Below are positions 1 through 11,315 of a DNA stretch of 64,000 nucleotides, piece after piece (the first letter of the stretch is position 1; each line of letters starts with the position of its first letter). The notes under the pieces were generated by a model. The model did no database searches. It was given only the letters and a program-made list of their open reading frames with translations, and was not told where the DNA came from. Position numbers and translations under genes: made by a program. This stretch comes from Microvelia longipes (Eukaryota; Arthropoda; Insecta; Hemiptera; Veliidae). The stretch spans positions 11,508,222 to 11,572,221 of the forward strand of contig JACMZG010001913.1 in NCBI GenBank assembly GCA_018340805.1. Direction: 5' to 3'.

Positions 1-69
1 TCCCTTCTTGTAGGGATTTTTTTTCTTAAGAATCAGTGATGTCTAAACTGACCTGTCAATATTTTTAAA

Positions 70-386
70 CTAAACGATAGACTGTAGAGGGGGCATAGCT
101 TATCTCAATACATTAAGAGGCCTGAAACATCATTTTGGGGCTCTCAGGGGCTCTGTGTAACCTCATTAAAACCTCACTTCCATAAGTGAGTTAAGGGTAT
201 AATAAAATCAATTGTTTTCGGCTTCTTGCACATTTTTGTGTTTTGATTTGTATTCTAAACGTTATACTATATAAATTACTTGTTCAGTTCATTTGTTAAT
301 TTATAATAGTCGAAGGTATAGTCAGGTTATTTTTTCGATGTTTTAAAATTCAACCAATAGGGGCCCTCTAGTAATATATCTCTTTG
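70..386 (+). mobile_element. MITE family M1, degenerate copy
   Basis: This resembles the intact M1 copies at 22075-22391 and 10689-11006 throughout: an internal GGCCTGAAACATCATTTTGGG block, then CTCTGTGTAACCTCATT, then GGGGCCCTCTAGTAATATATCTCT at the right end. The left terminus has decayed (GATAGACTGTAGAGG in place of CATAGAGATAT). No coding capacity. Confidence 0.75.
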
Positions 387-605
387 TGTTTAAGTAATTT
401 TGCAAATACTTTAACTTCGGTATATGTTGATATGTTGAATTGAGCCGTGGAGTGCCGTAATAATGAATAAAATTATAACTCATAAAATGTTCATTCATGA
501 AATTACTACCGAAGTTAAAGTATTTGCAATCACTTAAACACATAGAGATATATTACTAGAGGGGCCCTATTGGTTGAATTTTGAAACATCAAAAAATAAC
601 CTGAC
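321..605. repeat. Inverted duplication of an M1 end plus flank
   Basis: Arms at 321-420 and 509-605 are near-perfect reverse complements, with about 88 bp between them. Each arm holds the M1 terminus and about 35 bp of the same non-M1 flank (TTTGCAAATACTTTAACTTC and its complement). The inversion therefore copied host DNA with the element end, so this is not two independent insertions. Confidence 0.8.
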
Positions 606-1604
606 TACCTTCAGCTTTAAAAAAATACTCTCTTCACATTTTGCACATGACTAAATGGAAAACAATTATTTCAAAAACCTAAAATTAGTGTAATGTTCTA
701 AACTTTTGAGCGTGTGCAATCAAAGGAAGACCTCCACTCTGCACCAAGGAAAAAGGGGAAGTCGCATTAAGGAACATTTCTGACCCCATGGAAGTTGTTG
801 TTGAGATAGAGAAATAGGAGTAAACTTACCTTTCCCATGGTTATAATAAAAAAAGGCGCCAAACACAGGTCATGTAGCAAGTTTGTCGAGTTTGCTTCTT
901 AACTTTCTTCTGTGCTTCTCGTCATTGTTACATTTGTGGTGCTTGTTAAGTCATTTGTGCTTATTTAATTTTAAATTTTAGACTATACTTAGCCACTTCA
1001 TTGAGTGATAATTTAAGCGTGTTTAAAACCTTCTGAAGCAATAAACAATTGGAAACCATTGAGAGGTAAGTTTGCTTCTAAAATTTAAGACCTGCGCTGT
1101 TATGAGAGTTGTAAGCATGCGCAGTTTGTACCAAGCATGTGCAGATGGTTTTTGACGTGTGTTTCGCCTTGAATTCTCTCTATTTTTTGGTTTCCGATGG
1201 GGTCACTTGTTAGTATGGCAAATCGACTTAGTGCGTCATCCCCTTTATTCAAGATCCTTGCTCAGCACGGACAGACAGATTTATCCATATTATTTAAGAA
1301 ATACTTTTAAATCTATCGGTCGGAGGCAGTACAAAATGTGTCACGTTTACCAGGTCTGGATTCTGGATTATCAAATAATAATACTCCAAATCATCCCTTA
1401 AATAAAATATTGATTTTAAATAATCTAAAAATGAATAATAATTATACTTACAGCCAATTATTTACATTGGAAATTAATCAAGAGGTTTAGTGGAGATTTA
1501 AATCAAAAAATGAAAAAACTGGAATTTTCGTTTGAAAAAGCTTTGACCGGCGTTACTCAGGATCAACCAAGGTGAAACATATTATAGTTAAAAATAATAC
1601 TCGT
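606..1604. other. Intergenic, nothing recognised
   Basis: AT-rich sequence with only short ORFs. No domain, splice-bounded exon or clear repeat boundary was seen. The 1159-1401 ORF has no recognisable protein character. The exon preceding the peptidase exon at 2664 was not found here. Confidence 0.5.
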
Positions 1605-1608
1605 TGAA

Positions 1609-2080
1609 TTGAGGAATACAAGTAGTGGAAGGGTTAGCACACGTGCCTGTCACTCAGACAGTCCGGGTTCGATCCCGTTTGGGATCTCTAGCATTTTAAC
1701 TCAAGGGATGGAAACCCCTTACGTGTGCCATCTACTGATAAGCTGGTGTTTCCGAGCCTGTGTAATGTCAGGTACTCGTAAAAGAGTCTAACCCTAAATC
1801 TAACCAATCCTCATTGTATCTTGTAATTGTATTGTGTCTAATCCAACCCATAATTGTAGTTTTATCAAATGTTTATATATGCTCTATGGTTTTGAGAGCA
1901 AGAAATTTCAGTCTGGCAGTAGAGAGCGTGCTGTTTCTAGCACGTTTCTAAACTTTAAGTCACTAATTTGTTTGTGGTTTCTGCGCGAAATGCCTGTTCT
2001 TGAAAGTCATAAGAAAGAACACTAACTTCTACTTATAGGAGTTATCAAAGAGGGCCCAATGTGGTGTTCTACTTACTAGG
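1609..2080 (+). mobile_element. tRNA-derived SINE-like retroposon
   Basis: The head has an A-box-like stretch (TAGTGGAAGGGTTAGCAC) and a near-canonical B box (GGTTCGATCCC at about 1667-1677). The body carries the segment GCCTGTGTAATGTCAGGTACTCG, also present at about 7980 in the SINE at 7858-8387, so the two share a core with different heads. The right boundary is approximate. Confidence 0.65.
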
Positions 2081-2136
2081 TGATCCGTCACCTCTCTCTC
2101 AGTTGAATCAAAGACTTATCTATTATGGTTATAAGA

Positions 2137-2169
2137 CTCATCTTAGTTGCGTGATACAACTAAGATGAG
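2137..2169. repeat. Perfect 13-bp hairpin
   Basis: CTCATCTTAGTTG (2137-2149) and its exact complement (2157-2169) flank a 7-nt loop. Confidence 0.8.
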
Positions 2170-2330
2170 GCCTACTTGATGGCGAACGTATTAATAACAA
2201 GTTTAAAAACTTTAGAAAGAGGTAAATCCTAACCAATAAAAATCCCAGCAACTATGCAGAAATAAGTCCTCTATTAAAGACTAATAGTAGACTTATTAAT
2301 AGTAAGAATACTATAAGTCATATTATTACA

Positions 2331-2385
2331 GATTTAGGTTTCCGGTGGTGAACGCGTCACCATTTTATTCTTCATGTAAATGAAG
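2331..2385 (+). repeat. Dispersed repeat also forming the 62.6-kb palindrome
   Basis: GATTTAGG, TTCCGGTGGTGA, CGCGTCA and GAAGAATCAG occur here in the same order as in the arms of the palindrome at 62598-62704. This marks a dispersed repeat of unknown class. Confidence 0.6.
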
Positions 2386-2663
2386 AATCAGACGTGGGAG
2401 GAGTGGATGTGATTCCACTGTGAGAGGCATTTTCAGTGATGTAGGACATCATGGATAAAAACACAATGCTCTACATTACTGAAGAGAAGAATAAAGACGA
2501 GGATCAGCCATGACTATCGTCTCGTGTCACCTGTATTTTATCCATTTTAAATTTTATAATTTTTATAAGTGATACTAGGTGGAAAAGAAATAAATAGAAT
2601 AAATAGAATTCCATTTTTACTTGGAAAAATATTAACTTATTTTATTTATTTTTTTTTTTTTAG

Positions 2664-2760
2664 GTGGAAGGAATGCATACAGACAACGACGGGTTCACTT
2701 CAGATGGCCGTGGGGTACAGCTATATTAAGAAATATTTCGATGAATCTGCTAAAAGTGTT
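2664..2760 (+). CDS. M13 peptidase exon a (WKECI...SAKSV)
   Basis: A T-rich acceptor ending TTTAG precedes G|TGG; the donor is GTAAGT at 2761. It encodes 32 residues with [20 protein letters not shown] and DESAKSV, the usual segment before the LDWMD block. Phase 1 in, phase 0 out. Confidence 0.93.
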
Positions 2761-2931
2761 GTAAGTGAAACTGAAGTAGCACAGGGCATGATGCAGCTGT
2801 AGGCTTTTTTAGCAAATTCTACGGGGACGCCCGGGAGTGTGCCCACAATCAATTTTTGAGTTCCCAACCACGGAAAAATGCGTGTATAAGTTTCGAGAAA
2901 ACTTTATATACATACATACACGCACACACAC

Positions 2932-3023
<92 letters not shown>

Positions 3024-6000
3024 TGTGTGTGTATTTAGTGGATTTTTGTAAACACGGTATCTCTTGAAAGGATTATTATTTTTTGTACAAAAATTAACCT
3101 TGGGGAGGAAACGAACCCTATTGAAAACCTTGAAAACCAGTTTGTTGTGACGTCATTAACCTGGTTTGCTGACTCAGCAAAATTTTCAAAAAATCGTTAA
3201 AATTTTAGGTTCCCATTTTTTACCGCGAAAAAGATCCTTATTTATGTTTTTTGCGACTTTTTTAAGTGACCAGAAAGTTGAAAAACCGTGTAATTAAAAA
3301 AAAACACAAATAGCGGTAGGGAAAAAGTTAATTTTCAAATGGAGTCTCATTTTCGATGTTTTTTTGGGTGCTGAATCCAATAAAACCAATCCGATAAGAC
3401 TACTCAAAGCTAGCGTTCCCACATTCGAATCTTGATACCGGTGCTAATATTTTATTATCTTTTTTCACAATAATCACAATAATTCTGGCTTAAAAACATA
3501 AACCATGACACCTAACTCGTCAAAAGATCATTTCCTTACTCTATAAATTGATTGTTTAAAGGATTAATATCATCATAAAGTATGTTAATTAGGTCAAAAG
3601 TTATTTTTACTTGGAACTATAGACGGGCGTGATTTGACAGCACCCTAGCCTTGGAGGGGAGACTCCATCTCTTACTGTAATGTACACCGACACCCTAGTA
3701 TAATGTAGTTAGGAGAGGCTCGACTTCTTATCCTTCCTACTATCTTTCACTCTCTTGCACTCACGCCCAATATATTGTACTTTTTCTTGTACTTTCTAGC
3801 CTATGCTAGTTTACTAAATTGAACTAATTAATTACGAGAATGATTACTATAAAAGTTATAAATAACAATAATAGCCTTAATTCTTGTTGTAAAACATTAT
3901 TATTTGTTCGTTTACTATGTCATAAATAATACACCACATAATTATTAATTATAGCCTATAAAAAAAATGTTGGTCGTGTCACCTTTTTTGGGAGTTCCAT
4001 CCCTCCTCCTTCAAAAAAAACATTGCTCTAAACAACTTTATTTGGCTTTTCCCGTGTTTTTTCCGGGTACTTTTTTCCTGTACTTTTTTTCTTAGATTCA
4101 AGTAAATGACATTGACATCTTACAACAGTACTTATGTATGCATGAAGTTCTTTAACTTGAGCCAATGTCTCCATGCATCCTTTACCAGATAACAAAACAT
4201 TAGCATAAACGTTTTCCAGATGGTAAAAATAATGGAAGATATTGACATTGCACTTAATCTTAATTAATTATGCACTGCAACAAAGCACATAAGTGACTTG
4301 AGAGCAACTTATCTACAAAGTTAGTAATATTCCATACCACAAATCCTGATATACATACTTCTTTAATTATAAATAAATTACCTTGTTTGATAGGTCCCTT
4401 TTATTAATTTAGAGGACACCATTACCAAATGGATATTATTGGCTCTTCCACCAATAACAGGAGACACTTTTTACTCCCTAAAACTAGTCAATAAACTTCT
4501 CATAATAGAGTAGTGTATTTCCCCCTCTAGTAATACATCATATGGATTTGTTGTTTATTTTTAATTACAGGCACTGGATATGTCTAATAGAATAAAAGCA
4601 GCTCTGAACGATGAGATTAACTCCTTAGACTGGATGGATCCAGGGACTAGGGAGGCTGCTCAAGATAAAGTCGACACAATGATACAACTAATTGCCTATC
4701 CAGACTGGTTCAACAACGTTACACTAATTAATCAATTATATCAAAATGTAAGTAAAAATATATTTTTTTACTAAATATTGTGAAAGAAGATAAGAACCTG
4801 AAAGCAAGAGGAACTAGTTTCTATTAATACAAATGAGAATAAATAACCTGACAATGTGTCAAACAAGTTTCTAATTATAGATATATGATTTACCTCATTA
4901 CGGGGGGCCATTTTTTTTTAAATATAATACAAACTATTTTGTTATTCTCAAAAATAATACAATTAGATTTTTCAAAGCCAAATTAATATAATTTATCTTC
5001 CCAAATTTTCTGTATTCTTTCTATTAATTGTAGCTGCCTTTGTATCTTTCATAATAGTCATTTTGTTTCCGACATTCCTAGGAAAATAGTTCTTTCAGGT
5101 AAAATAAAGATTTTTTTTCATTTACACTGTCGGTATATATGAACTGTATTGTGTTTACAAAAAATTTCCGAAACCTGTATTTTCCTTAATAATCCGTTTC
5201 AGGTATTCTTAAGACATCCTGGGACGTTTTCACAAACTTGTCGGTTTGTGTGTGTGTCTATTATCATCGTAGATCTCAGCGTATTAATGCTGCAGAGTCG
5301 TATTACAATATTGCATCTTTGACAATTTTTCCTTGCTTTATCAAACAAATCCTACCCTTATTTCAAATTTCATGTTTCTATGATTATTAGATTGGTAAGT
5401 GAGTCGGTGAGTCAGTCAGGGTCGAAATTAGTCATTTATTAGGCATGTGGTCATATATAAGACCAACATATGTGCTAAATGTTTATACATTTATAACATA
5501 TGTGCCAAATGTTTATACATTTATAACATATGTGCCAAATGTTTATACATTTATAACATATGTGCCAAATGTTTATACATTTATAACATACGTGCCAAAT
5601 GTTAATACATTTATAACATATGTGCCATTACATCAACATTTTTAGTTCAATTTTTATTAAACAACTTATATTTAAAAAAAAAAACGGAAAATAATCCAGT
5701 TTAGTTGAAAGTTTATTTATTTGCAAAGTTTCTCAATTGCCGACATTTTACAATGCATAAAAATGCATAAACATAGACACCATAACTAAAAAAAAAAAAA
5801 AAGAATAAAAATAAAAAAACCATAACATTACATGAGTAACACTAAACATTTAGGTTGGGAATACTAAGTTATCAGCTAAAAACTCTTAACATATAGTAGG
5901 ATTTCTCAAGCAACAATGTTTCAATGCTTTAAATATAATTCCATTAAAATTAAATATTAAATATTCAAATATAAAATAAGATTAAAATATATAATTTTAT

Positions 6001-9000
6001 AACAATGATAAATAAATTTAAATAAAATAATAATATAACTTTATAATACAAATTTTTAAAATCATATTAAAATATTATGTAATAATAATAATGCCCGTTT
6101 TAGGGCCTTTCGGCCCTTCAGGGTATTTGCCCTGCGGGAACCACCTCGGGTGGGTCACATCTACTACGCTCAAAGTAAAGCTAAAGTTGGCGAAATCTTT
6201 TTATAACAAATTCTATTCATAAAAAACTGAGAGCATAGCCTAGCCCAGGCTGTGAACCCCGGTCCTCCGGTGCCAAAGTACAGTACTATACGACCGCAGC
6301 TACGGAGGCAGATATTAAAATATAAAATTTTATATCAATAATAAATAAATTTAAATAAAATAATAATAAAATTTTATAATAAAAATGTTTAAAATCATAT
6401 TAAAATATTATTCCATTAAAATTTGGGGACTGATGTGATTTGTTGAGCCTACAAGTGGGAATATTGATGTTAGCAATATATCTAGTGCCATAATTGTGAT
6501 TCTTAATATAATTGAACTCCCCTTCATCATACTTTGCTTTAACGAATAACAACAATGAAATGATGTAGGCTGAATGAAAAGTTAAAATTTTATTTTCAAA
6601 AAAAAAAATATTGTTTGGAGTCATGTTTAGCATTATTCATGATACGGATAGTTTTTTTTTGCAAAATAAAAATACTGTTGGCTACGGGGGCTGCTCCCCA
6701 TTCTTTAATATAATTGAGCATTTGTATAAATTTAACATATTTAATTTTCTAAATAGTCAAATTAAAATAATTGATCTTGTCAAAATGTCAATCTTCTATC
6801 GATCAAATGTAACTTTCGTTGTATTTGCTATAATATTTATTAGGATTTCGAGAGAGGTAATGCCCCTCCCCCCCCGGATTTAATAAATTAAGGAAATTTC
6901 ATTCTTTCAAAGCAGAAGCGAGAAAGATGTTTTCTTACTGCTCTGCTAGCAATGGGGTACATTGAGTACTTACATATTTATGTAAGCCAAAAATACATAC
7001 GTTATGTATGAAGTTATACATATGTATTTTTATATGATGTTCATGAGTTGTTACACATGTAAATATTTTTATACATATATAAAGTATACGTCAGTACTTA
7101 ACACAAATGACAATATTAAAATCCTACAAAAAACCGGATACGGGGTACCTCGGAACATTTCCTTATCACATCGGATTGGTGCCACTTATCCTCCCTACTT
7201 CAGAGTAGCTTCGCTTGTTCTCAGTATATACAATTCGCCAAAATTCTACTGCAGCACGTCTTTGGCAGCACTCGCTTAGTTTGTCTTTAGATGTTAAATG
7301 CATCCTTTTTATTCTTAGAGGTCACCCATACACTGACCACGCTCAATGCTGCTTAACTTTTACGATCCAACAAAAATCATGGATGTACTTGTCGTATTAA
7401 AACGGAATTTAGTTTCCTTATTTATTACGTAATTGTATATACTTACACCAAATTTCAATTAAATTGCATTATTTTTTTGGAATGAGGAAAAGTTTCGAAG
7501 TACTCCATACCCAATTGGAGTACGGAGTTCCGTACTTAATTTTTTTCTAAAATTAATATAAATTGGAAGTTTGTCTGGGCGTTTTTGAGGGAACTAAATT
7601 TTTTATGATATTTTTTCATTTAAAAAAAAATAGGTCATGTCACTCCATAAAATACTCTGTTAAGTGTTAAAAGCGTTCATCTAATTTTCTGATTTTATTA
7701 TATTATTTGTTCCAGTTTACTGTGGGACCAGATCATTTTGAAAATGTAGTCAATGCCAGAAGGTTCTTAACAATGAAAAATTTAAACAAATTAAGGAAAC
7801 ATGTCGATAGAAATGAGTTAGTAAAATTATTTTATTTAACAAATAACAATTAACAGAGAGTCGCCCGTGGTGTAGTGGTTAAGGTACGCGGCCAATACAC
7901 AGAATGAATGTACTTATGAGAAGGATAAAAATTCTGCGTACCACGTCCTTCAGAAGGGACGTAAAACCGGTGGTCTGGAGCCTGTGCATTGTCAGGTACT
8001 CGTTAAAGATCCCTTACCCTAAATGAAACTGGGTATATAGGCAAAATTTAGGACCCTCATAGTTGATTCATTATAATAATATACTGTTTCTGCCTTGTAG
8101 TTTTAAAGTGTGTGGAGGTTTGGTTTAAACAGTGAGAGCACGTGTTGTTCCCAGTTTTCATTGGACTATAAGAGTCAGTGTAAATATGTATGATTGCTTG
8201 AAAAAGCATGAGAGGAACCATAGAAATTCACGGCTCTTCTGTCTAGATTAGATGAAATATACCTATACTTGAAATTAAAAGGAATAGAGCATTATGTTAG
8301 GGAGCTAGCACAAAGGGCCCAACAACGTGGCCTACGTGCTTGGTAGTTACTACCACTATACCCATATTACTACTATTATTTACTTACTAACAATTAACAG
8401 ATTTAAGAGGTTGCCGTATATATTCTTTGCTCTGGTCTTGTAGGGCTTATATGTGCAAACCCCTACGAGACCAACTCTATCTGTGATATTATTTATTTCG
8501 TAGCTATTAAGAGTTGTAGTTAGAGTTTAAATTAGCTTTAGTTTTCGGCTAGTTTATGCTAAAAGTCACACCGGATTCTTGAATAAACCCTTGTGTGACC
8601 AACTACACCACTCTGATAGTAAATTAGTCTAGCTTGTAAGTGTTGTATTTAGTTTTAACTTAGCCTTTAGCTCTTCTTAGGTTAAGTATGCACCAGCCAC
8701 AGAGGGATTATTTTTCAAACCTCTATGTGGCAAATACCTCTCTGTTATACTAGTTTAAACCTCTATGTGGCAAATACCTCTCTGTAATACTAGTTTAAAC
8801 CTCTATGTGGCAAATACCTCTGTAATACTAGTTTAAACCTCTATGTGGCAAATACCTCTCTGTAATACTAGTTTAAACCTCTATGTGGCAAATACCTCTC
8901 TGTAATACTAGTTTAAACCTCTATGTTACCTGGGCAAGTAAACCTCTATTGGGCAAGTACCTCTCTGTAATACTAGTTTAAACCTCTATGTGGCATAAAT

Positions 9001-9320
9001 ACTACTCTCAAATAAGTTTAATAAATACTAGTAATACTAAAACCTCTATGTGGCAAATACCTATCTGTAATACTAGTTTAAACCTCTATGTGGCAAATAC
9101 CTATCTGTAATACTAGTTTAAACCTCTATGTGGCAAATATCTCTCTGTAATACTAGTTTAAACCTCTATGTGGCAAACCTCTCTGTAATACTATTTAAAC
9201 CTCTATGTGGCAAATACCTCTCTGTAATACTAATTTAAACCTCTATGTGGCAAATACCTCTCTGTAATACTAGTTTAAACCTCTATGTGGCAAATACCTC
9301 TCTGTAATACTAGTTTCAGT

Positions 9321-9372
<52 letters not shown>

Positions 9373-10050
9373 TGATATTATTCTTAATAACATAATTAGT
9401 AAGTATAGTTGGTAAGTTTTATCTTAAATAAAGTGACCTCAAGTATGTAAATAAATAAAAAATAAAAAAGTAGTACTTTAAAATAAGATTAATTTATCCT
9501 TTTAATTAATTTTCTTTAATTTTTTCGCGTTTTATGATTTTTCTAAGGTTTTGCTTAGTCAATTTTGCGGGTCAATGACGTCTTAAAAAATCCGTATGCA
9601 TAACTACACCTATAGTTTGATTTCTGTACAAAGTTTCAACTCTCTAGTATAAATACATTTGGGAGCTACGATGATAACAGGCACACACACACACATACAC
9701 ACACTCACTGTATGTGTTGTGCAGTTTTCACTGAGTAGTGAAAACTACTAAGGAGGTCTTAAAAACACCAGAAACTGATATTTCCAGTGATATCCCGGTT
9801 TCGGATTTATTTTTTTACAAACACAATTCTTTGATATATCTTCGGTATAAATAAGGAAAAGTAACAATATCGAAGTTAAAAAATATTAAATTACCTGTTT
9901 TTGTTGTTTTTAATTTGTGATTATAGATGGCCTATAGGACCAGCTGTTGTAAATGCTTTTAATTTTGGACAGTCTAATGCTATAGGTAAGGGTACAATTG
10001 ACTTATCAATAATTTTTGTTGAATAGAGCCTTTCAGTATTATACCTACAA

Positions 10051-10081
<31 letters not shown>

Positions 10082-11222
10082 GCCTGTTAAGAGCCTTGCG
10101 GCTCATCAGGGATAACCCCTGCGGGAACCACCTCGGGTGGTAGTAGCAACCGTTTCGCTCAAAGTGTATTCTAAAGTTGGCGATAATTTATCTAAACAAC
10201 AATCTTATATAAACTGAGAGCGTAACCTAGGATGCGAACCCCAGACCTCCGTGGGTGTCAAAGGTCAAGGTAAAGACTAACGCCTTAACGACCTCGGCCA
10301 CGGAGGCGGCTATACCTACAAATATAACCCTTTAAAAATTCATACAACACCCATGGGATATCAAATGATTTTTAATCGGCCTCTTAGCGCTTAGAGATGT
10401 TGATTGTTTTTTTAAAGTTAAGTAACCAAAGAAGGGACATCTACAGGAATTTTTGGGCCCGAGCCTCCGATTGATTGGACAAAAGGAGAGGCAAAATTCC
10501 TTGTAAAAAATTAGATTTGGAAGGAAACTAAATCATATGGGAAAACAACGACGGATGATAATTTCGTCAAATAGTCATACTGAAAATCAGATATAGTATT
10601 GCCAATATTGGACAGAAGGAATATTGGATGGCTTTTTGTCCTGAATAAGTCTAGTCTGAGACTTATCGTATAAGTAATCACTGGACACCATAGAGATATT
10701 ATTACTAGAGGGGCCCTATAGGTTAAATTTTAAAACATCGAAAAAGTAACCTGACACATTTGCTTATGAATAAAATAAAATAACCAGTACAAAATTACAA
10801 TTACTTATATAGTAGAACGTTAAAAGTGCAAATCTAAACAAAAACAATGTACGGGAAGCCGAAATAAATTGATTTATAATAAGCCTAACTCACTCTTGAA
10901 GAAGGTTTCAATGAGGTTACACAGAGCCTCTGAGAGCCCCAAAAGATGTTTCAAGTCTCTTAATGTATTATAATAGGCTATGCCCTCTCTAGTATATATC
11001 TCTATGCTGGACACGCCATGCTCCGATGAAGGCTACCTGTAGTCTATTATGTGCAATATGTGAAGATAATAAGGAAGAACCAGCTACCAGTTTTCACGTT
11101 ACAAGTAGAGGATATGTTGGGTTTCTATTCGAAAGTGGTGAAATTGAGCATAGCAAATACGAGATACATCCTATACTATTATTTGTTTAATAATTAATCA
11201 ACCATATACATCAATTACGATT

Positions 11223-11315
<93 letters not shown>

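Noticed and set aside
1667..1677. Functional tRNA gene
   Set aside because: A and B boxes present but no complete cloverleaf; SINE head.
5445..5645. ORF with repeated [10 protein letters not shown]
   Set aside because: Frame-preserving 30-bp tandem repeat, no gene context.
7817..7826. Alternative donor GTAAAA at 7821 for peptidase exon c
   Set aside because: It breaks the reading frame into the next exon; GTTAGT at 7817 keeps RNE-WPIGPAV intact.
10205..10310. tRNA-Leu gene on -
   Set aside because: Acceptor stem does not close and it is flanked by SINE body, tail and a 17-bp duplication.
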